Below, in pieces: positions 34,756-47,711 of a stretch of DNA of 64,000 nucleotides. The position numbers and the translations under genes are program-made. The stretch covers positions 4,464,001-4,528,000 of the forward strand of contig NZ_JAPEOX010000001.1 in assembly GCF_026340675.1 (NCBI RefSeq). The letters run 5' to 3'. A model generated the notes under the pieces. That model worked only from the letters and a program-made list of their open reading frames with translations. It was not told where the DNA came from and ran no database searches. How positions within the stretch are numbered: the stretch's first letter is position 1; each line of letters opens with the position of its first letter. Source of the DNA: Streptomyces sp. NBC_01264 (GTDB taxonomy: Bacteria; Actinomycetota; Actinomycetes; Streptomycetales; Streptomycetaceae).

Positions 34756-35766
34756 TCAGTTCGGCTGAGAGCTCCGTGGGCGGGTCCGCCGGCTGTCCGG
34801 CTGCGCGTCCTGCTGCCCGGCCTGCGGGTCGGTCTGCGAGCGGACCGCGCCCATGCTCGCCACGATGACCAGCGCGATCGCCGCCGCGTCGAGCGCCGAC
34901 AGCGCCTGGTTCAGGATCAGGAAGCCGGCCGTCGCGGCGATCGCGGGCTCCAGGCTCATCAGGATCGCGAAGGTCGGCGCCGGGAGCCTGCGCAGGGCGA
35001 GCAGCTCCAGCGTGTAGGGCAGTACCGAGGACAGCAGCGCCACGCCCAGGCCCAGGCCCAGGGTCTCGGGGCGCAGCAGGGCCGAGCCGGCCTCGATCAC
35101 GCCGAGCGGCAGGGACAGTACGGCCGCCACGGCCATCGCCAGCGCCAGCCCGTCCGCCTGGGGGAACCGGCGGCCGGTCCGCGCGCTGAACACGATGTAC
35201 GCCGCCCACATGCCGCCCGCCGCGAGGGCGAAGGCCGCGCCCAGCGGATCGAGGCCGCCGAGGCCCCCTCCGCCGTGGGTGGACAGCAGGACGACTCCGG
35301 CCAGCGCCAGCCCGGCCCACAGCAGGTTCAGCAGCCGGCGCGAGACCACGACGGAGAGCACCAGCGGGCCCAGCACCTCCAGGGTGACGGCCGGGCCGAG
35401 GGGGATCCGGTCGATGGCCTGGTAGATGAACCCGTTCATGCCGGCCATGGTCACGCCGAACCAGACCACGGTCGACCAGTCGGACCGGGAGTACCCGCGC
35501 ACCTTGGGCCGGCAGACGAGCAGCAGCACCAGCGCGGCCGCGGCGAGGCGCAGCGTGACCACGCCGGCCGCGCCCGCCCGCGGCATGAGCATCACCGCGA
35601 GGGCGGCACCGAACTGCACCGAGACGCCGGCCGTGATGACCAGCGCGACCGGGCCGAAGCGGTCCCGGAAGGAGCCGTCCGCGGGGGCGGGGACCGGGGC
35701 GGCTTCCGTCGCTTGCGCGGACACGGTGGTCTTGGCGGTGCTCGGGGGGCAGGAGGGTGCGGGCAT
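34756..35766 (-). CDS. EamA/RhtA-type exporter
   Basis: 336 residues, ten predicted membrane helices in two EamA repeats of the drug/metabolite transporter superfamily. Landmarks: PVALVITAGVSVQFGAALAV, VTLEVLGPLVLSVVVSRRLL and LLSSVLPYTLELLALRRLPA with MSLEPAIAATAGFLILNQAL, as in RhtA (threonine/homoserine export). The hydrophilic C-terminal tail is Arg/Ser/Gln-rich. Its stop codon lies 3 bp from the end of the IS605-type element, so the gene is intact but its downstream region has been replaced. Confidence 0.87.
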   Translation of the reverse strand: MPAPSCPPSTAKTTVSAQATEAAPVPAPADGSFRDRFGPVALVITAGVSVQFGAALAVMLMPRAGAAGVVTLRLAAAALVLLLVCRPKVRGYSRSDWSTVVWFGVTMAGMNGFIYQAIDRIPLGPAVTLEVLGPLVLSVVVSRRLLNLLWAGLALAGVVLLSTHGGGGLGGLDPLGAAFALAAGGMWAAYIVFSARTGRRFPQADGLALAMAVAAVLSLPLGVIEAGSALLRPETLGLGLGVALLSSVLPYTLELLALRRLPAPTFAILMSLEPAIAATAGFLILNQALSALDAAAIALVIVASMGAVRSQTDPQAGQQDAQPDSRRTRPRSSQPN

Positions 35767-35813
35767 TTATCCAGATTAGGGGGTGCGTAAGGACCGTGCT
35801 TCCGTGTTTTGCC

Positions 35814-40057
<4,244 letters not shown>

Positions 40058-40069
40058 CGGATACGCTCC

Positions 40070-40104
40070 GAAGCCCCCGGTGACATCTCGTCACCGGGGG
40101 CTTC
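40070..40104 (+). terminator. serC terminator
   Basis: Perfect 15-bp stem GAAGCCCCCGGTGAC / GTCACCGGGGGCTTC with an ATCTC loop, 12 nt after the serC stop. The following ~300 bp (40105-40412) hold no gene I can support. Confidence 0.88.
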
Positions 40105-40412
40105 GCGTTGTCCGGTTCCTCGCCGAAGAGGCCCCGATCCGGTTCTGAGCCGGTCCTGAGGCAGTCCTGAACGAGCCCTGAAGAACGAAGTCCCGCGCGC
40201 GGCCCGGAACCCCGGGACCTTGGTCCCAAAAATCGGGGCAAAGAGCCCGCAAACGGAGGATCCTCACCGCCTCCACGGCCTGCGGTTTTATGGCGCGGGA
40301 CCTTCGACAGGGGGCCCCGGCGGCCCCTCGGAGGGGCGCAACCAACCACCCCAGGATGTCCCTCATGTCTGGTGTGCCGGGAACGAACCCCGGCCCGTTC
40401 AGGAGGAACCCC

Positions 40413-41468
40413 ATGCGCAAGGCACTCACCCTCTCGGCGATCGCCCTCGCCTCGTCTATGGCCCTGGCAGTCCCCACCGCCGCGTTCGCAGCCGACGCCA
40501 CCCCCGCCGCGCACAGCAGCGCGAGCGCCGACGCCAAGACCGCCCCGGTGGCCCTGAAGGTCTCGCCCTCCTCCGGCAAGCCGGGCGACTCCGTCCAGAT
40601 GTCGATGGAGGTTCCCGACGGCTCGACGAACCTGTCGATCTCCTCCGAGGCCCTGAACAACGTCAAGATGACCGACGGGCGCGGCGCCACCGCCACCATC
40701 GCCAAGGTCGCCGACGGCAACTACGGCATCTCCCTCACCGGCACCGGCCCCAAGGGCGAGAAGCTCCAGGCCACCGCCCAGATCGCGGTCAAGGACGGCA
40801 AGACCGCCCCGGTGGCCCTGAAGGTCTCGCCCTCCTCCGGCAAGACGGGCGACTCCATCCAGATGTCGATGGAGGTTCCCGACGGCTCGACGAACCTGTC
40901 GATCTCCTCCAAGGCCCTGAACAACGTCAAGATGACCGACGGGCGCGGCGCCACCGCCACCATCGCCAAGGTCGCCGACGGCAACTACGGCATCTCCCTC
41001 ACCGGCACCGGCCCCAAGGGCGAGAAGCTCCAGGCCACCGCCCAGATCACGGTCAAGGACGGCAAGACCGCCCCGACGCCGGGCACTTCGACGCTGAGCC
41101 TGTCCCAGGACCACGGCAAGCCGGGCGAGAAGATCCAGGTCACCATCAAGACGGCGCCGAACGAGAAGAGCGCCTTCATCAAGTCCGACGCCTTCGGCGG
41201 CCAGGTAAACCTGAAGAACGACGGCAAAGGCGTCTGGACCGGCACCGCGGTCGTCGCCAAGGACGTCAAGTCCGGCTACTACGGCGTCGACGCCTTCGCG
41301 GGCGGCAAGAAGTTCGACACCGTCAAGTTCTCCACCGACGCCACCGGCCCGGTCAACCCGAAGCCGGCCCCGCTCGACCCGAGCCAGCACAAGACCCCCA
41401 AGGGTTCCGTGAACACCGGCCAGGCCCCGCTCGGATGGGTCCCCTCGGACGCGGCAGACAATGGCTGA
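40413..41468 (+). CDS. Secreted Ig-like repeat protein
   Basis: 351 residues; AGGAGGA sits 6 nt before the ATG. Signal peptide about 1-26 (ends AAFAAD). Two 88-residue repeats follow, differing at only a handful of positions (VALKVSPSSGKPGDSVQMSM ... GEKLQATAQI), then a third divergent unit (LSLSQDHGKPGEKIQVTIKT), all beta-rich and Ig-like. The C-terminus is Pro-rich with no LPXTG-type signal or membrane anchor, so it is probably secreted free. Overlaps the sortase gene by 8 bp and is co-expressed with it. Confidence 0.85.
   Translation: MRKALTLSAIALASSMALAVPTAAFAADATPAAHSSASADAKTAPVALKVSPSSGKPGDSVQMSMEVPDGSTNLSISSEALNNVKMTDGRGATATIAKVADGNYGISLTGTGPKGEKLQATAQIAVKDGKTAPVALKVSPSSGKTGDSIQMSMEVPDGSTNLSISSKALNNVKMTDGRGATATIAKVADGNYGISLTGTGPKGEKLQATAQITVKDGKTAPTPGTSTLSLSQDHGKPGEKIQVTIKTAPNEKSAFIKSDAFGGQVNLKNDGKGVWTGTAVVAKDVKSGYYGVDAFAGGKKFDTVKFSTDATGPVNPKPAPLDPSQHKTPKGSVNTGQAPLGWVPSDAADNG
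40536..41063 (+). repeat. Two 264-bp near-identical direct repeats
   Basis: Each begins AAGACCGCCCCGGTGGCCCT (40536 and 40800) and spans 264 bp (88 codons). They differ at only a few bases. Such a pair recombines readily and keeps frame when a copy is gained or lost. Confidence 0.9.
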
Positions 41469-42096
41469 GCAGTCCACCCCTGAACACGCCCCCCGCCGGA
41501 GCGGCCGCGCCCTGCGCGTGGCCGCCTTGGCGGGCGCCGCCGGCCTCACGGCCTTCCTGATCACTTCCTGCGCCTCCGGCGGTGACGACGCGGCCAAGAA
41601 CAACCCGGCCGACGCCAAGAACGCCTCGGTACTGAGCGCCTCCGTCCCGGACCGCATCGTGATCCCGGACATCAAGGTCGACGCCCCGCTCGACACCGTC
41701 GGGCTCGACGCCAAGGGCGTCATGCAGGAGCCCGATTTCGCCAAGCCCAAGGACGCGGCCTGGTACAAGGAGGGCCCGACCCCCGGGGAGAAGGGCGCGG
41801 CCGCCATCGTCGGGCACATGGACACCCCCCAGGCGCCCGAGGCCGTCTTCTACAACCTCAAGAAGCTGAAGAAGGACGAGAAGATCGAGGTCCACCGCGA
41901 CGACGGCTCCACCGCCGTCTTCGCCGTGGACGAGGTCGACACCTTCAAGAAGGACCAGTTCCCCACCGACAAGGTCTACGGCGACACCCACGGCAAGGCC
42001 GAGCTCCGCGTCATCACCTGCGGCGGCGAGCTCACCAAGGACCGCCACTGGGACGCCAACGTCGTGGTGTTCGCGCACCTCGTCGGTAAGGAATGA
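41461..42096 (+). CDS. Class F sortase
   Basis: 211 residues. Sortase triad: His in AIVGHMDTPQAP, Cys in LRVITCGGEL, Arg in KDRHWDANVVVFAHL. The N-terminal segment has a hydrophobic stretch ending LITSCASGG, which resembles a lipobox, so the enzyme may be lipid-anchored rather than held by a membrane helix. Class F sortases in Streptomyces are mostly of unknown substrate. The upstream co-transcribed Ig-like protein is the obvious partner but shows no sorting signal. Confidence 0.9.
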   Translation: MAEQSTPEHAPRRSGRALRVAALAGAAGLTAFLITSCASGGDDAAKNNPADAKNASVLSASVPDRIVIPDIKVDAPLDTVGLDAKGVMQEPDFAKPKDAAWYKEGPTPGEKGAAAIVGHMDTPQAPEAVFYNLKKLKKDEKIEVHRDDGSTAVFAVDEVDTFKKDQFPTDKVYGDTHGKAELRVITCGGELTKDRHWDANVVVFAHLVGKE

Positions 42097-42156
42097 CCCC
42101 TCTGCCCGGGCTGGTTCCGGTCGGGCTGGTTCTGGTTCGGGCTGGTTCCGGTCGGG

Positions 42157-42741
42157 CTACTTGGCCACCGCGAAGCGCATCAGGGCCTGCTCGTCACCCG
42201 GCTTGATCTTTCCGGTCTCGTTGATGACATGGAGCTTCCAGCCGGCCCCGTCGCGGACCGCCTTGGCCACGGCGCAGCCGTTGTCGCTGCCGAGCAGGCT
42301 CGGCCAGATGTCGGCGACCTGCTGGGTGCTGCCGCCCGTGCCGTCGTACACCTTGAAGCTGATGTTGCGGGCGCTCTGGAAGGAACTGCCCTTCTTGTAC
42401 GCGGCGGCGACGAAGACGATGGACGTGACGTTGCCCGGTATCCGGGCGAACTCGACGGTCACCGTCTCGTCGTCGCCCTCGCCGTGGCCCGTCTGGTTGT
42501 CCCCGCTGTGCCGCAGCGAGCCGTTGCCCATGGGATCCAGCGAGTCGAGGCCCGCGAGGCGGACCGGGTCCGAACCCTGCATCGCGATCGCGATGAGGTC
42601 CAGGTCCGTCCCGACCTTCCGCTTGAGCTTGCCCAACAGGCCGCCGCTGCTGCCCACGGTGGGGTCCCACGAGACACCGATGGACAGGTGGGTTACGCCG
42701 CCCAGGTCCGCGGGGCCGTCTTCCTTGGTGAGCGTGATCAT
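42157..42741 (-). CDS. TerD-family calcium-binding stress protein
   Basis: 194 residues from the ATG at 42741 (GAGG 7 nt upstream). TerD signatures: a beta-sandwich with LSIGVSWDPTVGSSGGLLGK, DLDLIAIAMQ, HSGDNQTGHGEGDDETVTVE (Ca-binding loop) and IVFVAAAYKKGSSFQSARNI. Family members bind Ca2+ and are tied to tellurite resistance, differentiation and phage defence; Streptomyces carries many copies. Its downstream side (42100-42156) has tandem CGGGCTGGTTCCGGT-type repeats. Confidence 0.92.
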   Translation of the reverse strand: MITLTKEDGPADLGGVTHLSIGVSWDPTVGSSGGLLGKLKRKVGTDLDLIAIAMQGSDPVRLAGLDSLDPMGNGSLRHSGDNQTGHGEGDDETVTVEFARIPGNVTSIVFVAAAYKKGSSFQSARNISFKVYDGTGGSTQQVADIWPSLLGSDNGCAVAKAVRDGAGWKLHVINETGKIKPGDEQALMRFAVAK

Positions 42742-42918
42742 GCGCAATCCTCACAAATAGCAGTGCGATACCGACTCCTGCAGTCTGCCTGACGCCGGTT
42801 CGTTTGCGGAGCCGCTCGGCGCACGCGATACCTTCAGGGCCTCGGCATCCGGTGTTCCGCGGATGCCGTACGGCGCGGTACAGCGCGGTACACCGCAGTG
42901 CAGCTTGGAGGCAGCAGC

Positions 42919-45900
42919 GTGAGCGTGCGAGTGACGGCGGCCCAGGACGGCGTGGACCCCTTCGGCACGGCCCGGCTGCGACGCGGGGTGCTCGACGCCT
43001 GGGGCGCGGGCCCGGCCCGGTTCCGCGAGGACGCCAACGCCGAGGAGGACCTGGCGCTCGGCGGCTACCGCGACCGGCTCGTCGTCGAGCTCGCGCAGAA
43101 CGCCGCCGACGCGGCCGCCCGCGCCGGGGTCCCCGGCCGGCTGCGGCTCACCCTGCACGCGGGCACCGACCAGCCCGACGGGCACGCGCTGCTCGCCGTC
43201 TCCAACACCGGCTCCCCGCTGGACGCCACCGGCGTGGAGTCGCTGTCCACCCTGCGCGCCTCCGCCAAGCGCGACGACTCCTCGGGGAGCGTCGGCCGCT
43301 TCGGCGTCGGCTTCGCCGCCGTCCTGGCCGTCTCCGACGAGCCCGCCGTCCTCGGCCGGCACGGCGGCGTGCGCTGGTCCCTGGCCGAGGCCCGCGAACT
43401 GGCCCGGGGCGCCGCCGTCGGCAGCTCCGGACTCGGCGAGGAGCTGCGCCGCCGCGACGGCCACGTCCCGCTGCTGCGCCTCCCGCTGCCCGCCGAGGGC
43501 ACCGCGCCCGAGGGCTACGACACCGTCGTGGTGCTCCCGCTGCGCGACGCCGCCGCCGAGGAGCTGGCCCGACGGCTGCTCGCCGCCGTCGACGACGCCC
43601 TGCTGCTGACCCTGCCGGGGCTCGCCGAGGTCGTCGTCGACACACCGGCCGGGGGCGTGCGGACGCTGACCCGCCGCACCGAAGGCCCGTACACCGTCAT
43701 CGCCGACTCCGCCTCGGACATCAAGCGCTGGCGCACCGTGCGCCACTCCGGCCCCATCGAGAAGGCCCTGCTCGCCGACCGGCCCGTCGAGGAACGGCTG
43801 CGGCCCGTCTGGGCCGTGTCCTGGTCCGTGCCCGTCGACTCCGAAGGCGCCCCGGTCCGCCCCGCGACCGCCGCCGTGGTGCACGCGCCGACCCCGACCG
43901 ACGAACCGCTCGGCATCCCCGCGCTGCTCATCGCGACCCTGCCGCTGGACACCACCCGCCGGCACCCCGCGCCGGGGCCGCTGACGGACTTCCTCGTGGA
44001 GCGCGCGGCCGACGCGTACGCCGAACTGCTGGGCTCCTGGGATCCGGTGAGCACCGCGCTCGTGGACCTCGTACCCGGTCCGCTCGGCAAGGGCGAGCTC
44101 GACGGGGCCCTGCGCGCGGCCGTCATCGCGCGCCTGCCCCGTACCGCCTTCCTCGCGCCCGCCGCCCCGCCCGAGGAGCCGGCGGAGGGGGAGCCGCTGG
44201 AGCGGGCCGCCCTGCGCCCCTTCGAGGCCGAGGTGGTGGAGGGCGCGGGCGCCGACACCGTACGGGTCCTCGCGGAAGTGCTGCCGACCCTGCTCCCGGC
44301 CGGGCTGGAGCGCCGCCCCGAACTGCGCACCCTGGGCGTGGGCCGGCTGCCGCTGGGCGAGGCCATCGAGCGGATCGCGGGCATCGAGCGGACCCCCGCG
44401 TGGTGGTACCGGCTCTACGACAGCCTCGCCGGGGTCGACCCCGACCGGCTCTCCGGCCTCCCCGTGCCGCTGGCCGACGGCCGCACCGCGATCGGGCCCC
44501 GGCACCTGCTGCTGCCCGGCGCGGACGCCCCCTCGGCGGGCGGGCCCGAGCAACTGGCCCGGCTCGGCCTGAAGGTGGCCCACCCCGACGCGGTGCACCC
44601 GCTGCTGGAGAAGCTCGGCGCGCTCCCGGCGAGCCCGCGCGCCGTCCTGACCACCCCGCAGGTGCGGGCGGCCGTCGCGGCCTCCCTGGACTCCGGGGAG
44701 ATCTGGGACGAGGACGCCCTCGACCCCGAGGAACTCGCCGACATCGTCCTGGGCCTGGTCCGGGACGCCGAGCTCTCCCCCGGCGACGAGCCCTGGCTGG
44801 GCGCGCTCGCCCTGCCCGACGAGGACGGCGAACCGACCCCGGCCGGCGAACTGCTGCTGCCCGGGTCCCCGCTGGCCTCCGTGGTCCGCGAGGACGAGAT
44901 CCCCTACGTGGACGCCGAGTTGGTGGAGCGCTGGGACGAGCGGACCCTCACCGCCGTGGGCGTCCTCGCCGCCTTCCAGCTGGTCCGCGCCACCGACGTG
45001 GTCCTGGACCCGGACGAACTGGAGCCCCGCGACGGGGACTTCGCCGAGCCCGACGACGCCGGCCTGCTCGACGCCGTCGACGTGTGGTGCGAGGACCTCC
45101 TCGACCAGCTCCCCGAGACGCCCGTGCCGCCGGTGGCCACCGAGCTGGTCGCCGTACGGGACCTGGACCTGGTCGACGACGACTGCTGGCCCCAAGCCCT
45201 GGCCATGCTGGCACAGCCCCCCTTCCGGGACGCCCTGACCCAGCCCGTGCGGGTCCTGCTCCCGGACGGCACCACCCGCTCCGTGCGCTCGTACACCGCC
45301 TGGTGGCTGCGCGACCACCCGGTCCTGGACGGCCGCCGCCCGGCCGGCCTGCGCTCGGCGGGCGGCGACCCCCTCCTGTCAGGCCTCTACACCCCGGCGG
45401 ACGCCACCGGCTTCGAGGACGAGCAGGTCCTGCGCGCGCTGGGCGTACGCACCACCGTGCCCGCCCTGCTGGAGGAGCCGGGCGGCGCCGCCGAGCTGCT
45501 CGGCCGCCTCGCCGACCCGGACCGGGAGGTCGGCGGACGCCAACTGCACGGCCTGTACGGGGCGCTGGCGGACCTGGACCCCGAGCAGGTCACCCTGCCC
45601 GACGAGCTGCGCGCGGTCGTGGACGGCGAGGTGGTCGTGGTCGACGCGGCCGAGGCGCTGATCGCGGACGCCCCGGACCTGCTCCCCCTGACGGCCGGCC
45701 TCCCGCTCCTCCCGGTCACCCCGTCCCGGGCCGCCGATCTGGCGGAGCTGTTCCAGGTCCGGCGCCTGTCGGAGACGGTCCCGGCGGAGGTCACCACCGA
45801 GGGCGAGGAGCACGAGGTCCCCGAGTCGGTGCACCAACTCCTGGGCCCGGCCACCCCGAAGAGCTACGTGGAGCACGAGGAACTCCTGGCGGGCGGCATC

Positions 45901-46074
45901 GAACTCGACTGGCGCCGCACCCCGGACGGCACCCTGCACGCCTCCACCCTGGAGGGCGTCGCGGCGGCCCTGGCCTGGGCGGCGGGCCAGTGGCCCCGCC
46001 GCTTCGAGGTGGCGGCCCTCCTGGAGGACCCGACTCGCACGGCGGAACTGGCCCGGGACCGCTGGTTCGACTGA
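42919..46074 (+). CDS. Sacsin-like protein with N-terminal HSP90-type ATPase
   Basis: 1051 residues from the GTG at 42919 (GGAGG 7 nt upstream). The first 230 residues carry a GHKL ATP-binding fold: YRDRLVVELAQNAADAAARA (Bergerat Glu/Asn), LLAVSNTGSPLDATGVESLS, and SVGRFGVGFAAVLAV with the lid glycines. The remaining ~800 residues are acidic, Leu/Glu/Asp-rich, with no recognised domain. This arrangement is the bacterial relative of sacsin N-termini. Role unknown; related ATPases appear in some defence and chaperone systems. Convergent with the broken FG-GAP gene. Confidence 0.85.
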   Translation: MSVRVTAAQDGVDPFGTARLRRGVLDAWGAGPARFREDANAEEDLALGGYRDRLVVELAQNAADAAARAGVPGRLRLTLHAGTDQPDGHALLAVSNTGSPLDATGVESLSTLRASAKRDDSSGSVGRFGVGFAAVLAVSDEPAVLGRHGGVRWSLAEARELARGAAVGSSGLGEELRRRDGHVPLLRLPLPAEGTAPEGYDTVVVLPLRDAAAEELARRLLAAVDDALLLTLPGLAEVVVDTPAGGVRTLTRRTEGPYTVIADSASDIKRWRTVRHSGPIEKALLADRPVEERLRPVWAVSWSVPVDSEGAPVRPATAAVVHAPTPTDEPLGIPALLIATLPLDTTRRHPAPGPLTDFLVERAADAYAELLGSWDPVSTALVDLVPGPLGKGELDGALRAAVIARLPRTAFLAPAAPPEEPAEGEPLERAALRPFEAEVVEGAGADTVRVLAEVLPTLLPAGLERRPELRTLGVGRLPLGEAIERIAGIERTPAWWYRLYDSLAGVDPDRLSGLPVPLADGRTAIGPRHLLLPGADAPSAGGPEQLARLGLKVAHPDAVHPLLEKLGALPASPRAVLTTPQVRAAVAASLDSGEIWDEDALDPEELADIVLGLVRDAELSPGDEPWLGALALPDEDGEPTPAGELLLPGSPLASVVREDEIPYVDAELVERWDERTLTAVGVLAAFQLVRATDVVLDPDELEPRDGDFAEPDDAGLLDAVDVWCEDLLDQLPETPVPPVATELVAVRDLDLVDDDCWPQALAMLAQPPFRDALTQPVRVLLPDGTTRSVRSYTAWWLRDHPVLDGRRPAGLRSAGGDPLLSGLYTPADATGFEDEQVLRALGVRTTVPALLEEPGGAAELLGRLADPDREVGGRQLHGLYGALADLDPEQVTLPDELRAVVDGEVVVVDAAEALIADAPDLLPLTAGLPLLPVTPSRAADLAELFQVRRLSETVPAEVTTEGEEHEVPESVHQLLGPATPKSYVEHEELLAGGIELDWRRTPDGTLHASTLEGVAAALAWAAGQWPRRFEVAALLEDPTRTAELARDRWFD

Positions 46075-46077
46075 GGC

Positions 46078-46504
46078 TCAGACCGCCGGTCCGAAGCCCG
46101 TCACCGTCGGGTGGGGCTTCGCCGTGCCCTTGCCCGGGAAGATCTTGACCTTGCCGGAGGCGTTGGCGGACCAGAGGTCCGGGATGCCGTCACCCGTGAG
46201 GTCGCCGTCGGAGCCGACGCGCGGGTGGCCGGCCGGGGCCAGGGTGGTCAGGACCGGCCCGGCGGCCGGATTGGCGAAGGCCGTGAAGTCCGGTGCGTCC
46301 GGGGTGCCCTTGATGGTGAAGGCCCGGACCGTGCCGTCCTTCTGCGAACGGGCCCACAGGGTCGGGAAGTCCGTGCCCTGTGCCCGGCCCGAGGTGAGGA
46401 GGTCCGCTGACCTTGGGCGCCGCCGGGTCCCCGGCAGCGGCGGCCGGCGCCGCGGCGGCCAGCAGGGCCAGGGCCGCTGTCGAGAGTGCGCGTGCTCGTT
46501 TCAC
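46078..46504 (-). pseudogene. Frameshifted secreted FG-GAP/VCBS-like protein
   Basis: GTG start at 46504 with GGGGGG upstream; a signal peptide (MKRARALSTAALALLAAAAP, then AAAAGDPA) continues in frame to KVSG. At about 46403-46408 the recognisable protein moves to another frame: ADLLTSGRAQGTDFPTLWAR, then SDGDLTGDGIPDLWSANASG (the DGDLTGDGIPD calcium loop of FG-GAP repeats), to the stop at 46078. Two missing bases in a GCGC run would restore one protein of about 141 residues. A sequencing error is possible. Confidence 0.75.
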
Positions 46505-46634
46505 GTGGTGGTTCCCCCCAGGGAATACGGAAACTCGGTGTCGGACGGCCGTAATCTTCCACAGGGGCCACCGCCCCGCATCGGCATTGAACGATCACCG
46601 TCACGTACCGGCCACGCCTCCAGGGGGGTGACCG

Positions 46635-47618
46635 TCAGCCCACCGGCGTGAGCAGCGCGTCCGCGATGGCCGTGCGGGCGTAGAGGACCGAGCGGCCGGC
46701 ACGGTGGCCGGTGACCAGGCCCGCGTCGCGCAGGGCCGTGAGGTGCTGGGAGACCGCGGCGGTGGACAGGCCGCTGTGGCGGGCCAGTTGGGTGGTGGAG
46801 GCCGGGGTGTCGAGTTCGGCCAGGAGCAGCGTGCGGGAGCGGCCCAGTACGGCGGCCACGGCGTCGGTGGCCTTGGTGGCGCGGGGCTCCCAGAGGGTGC
46901 CGATCCCCCGTGCCGGGTAGGCCAGTTGGAGCGGGTCGGGGGCCACCGAGCGGGTCAGGACCCGGGGCCAGGCGAAGGCGGAGGGCACCAGCAGGAGGCC
47001 GGGGCCGGTCTGGGCGCGGGTCAGCGCGCAGGCCCGGCGGACCATGCGCAGGGTGCCCGAGTCCCAGGTCACGGTGGAGTGGAGCTCGTTGAGGACGTGC
47101 GCGGAGCCGTGTTCGGCGACCTGCCGGGCCCGGTGGAACACGTCGGCCTCGAGGAGCTGGCGGATCCGGGGCCAGTAGGGGGCGAGGGCGAGTTCCCAGT
47201 AGGTCTGGATCTCGTCGGTGACCTTCTCCAGTACGGCTTCGGGGTCCTCGTGGAGCAGCCTCAGGCGGGCGGACGGGCGGCCCTTCGACGTGAGGGTGGC
47301 CAGGTCGGCGCGTACGTTCTCCGGGCTGCCGGCGCGGATGGCCGCCAGCTCGGCGGCGAGTTCCGGGAAGGGGCCGGCCGGGGTCGGGTTGAGGAAGTCC
47401 GCGAGGTAGCCGCCGCCCGGGATGAGGGCGGCGAGCCAGCCCCGGTCCAGGCCCGCGCTCTGCAGCCGGGGCCGCACCTGCGCGGCCCAGCGGCGGTGCA
47501 GCGGCGGATCGCTCTCCGCGTTCAGCAGCCGGTAGCTGGTGACGACCTCCCACATCGGGGACACCGCGAAGCGGGTCTGCGCCAGGTCCGCCGCGGAGAA
47601 GTTCAGTTCGTATTCCAT
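46635..47618 (-). CDS. ArsR-type winged-helix regulator with DUF5937 domain
   Basis: 327 residues. N-terminal DUF5937-like domain (about 1-240) starting MEYELNFSAADLAQTRFAVS. The C-terminal ArsR HTH is at about 250-320: LAELDTPASTTQLARHSGLS then TAAVSQHLTALRDAGLVTGH with RAGRSVLYARTAIADALL. It has no metal-binding Cys pairs, so it is not a metal sensor of the classic type. Divergent from the MFS gene at 47712, which it likely controls; an imperfect inverted repeat CCCATTTGATT / AATCAATGGG lies in the gap (47648-47680). Confidence 0.88.
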   Translation of the reverse strand: MEYELNFSAADLAQTRFAVSPMWEVVTSYRLLNAESDPPLHRRWAAQVRPRLQSAGLDRGWLAALIPGGGYLADFLNPTPAGPFPELAAELAAIRAGSPENVRADLATLTSKGRPSARLRLLHEDPEAVLEKVTDEIQTYWELALAPYWPRIRQLLEADVFHRARQVAEHGSAHVLNELHSTVTWDSGTLRMVRRACALTRAQTGPGLLLVPSAFAWPRVLTRSVAPDPLQLAYPARGIGTLWEPRATKATDAVAAVLGRSRTLLLAELDTPASTTQLARHSGLSTAAVSQHLTALRDAGLVTGHRAGRSVLYARTAIADALLTPVG

Positions 47619-47711
47619 GGTCCCGCGTGCCCCCGCCGCCGTTTCCGCCCATTTGATTCGGCCCCACCTTAATCAATGGGCACCCTCCTGCCCAGAGCGC
47701 AGGCTCCTCTC

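Noticed and set aside
46490..46515. Second parS-like site (TTTCACGTGG)
   Set aside because: Only half of the palindrome matches; the other half reads GTGGTT instead of GAACA.
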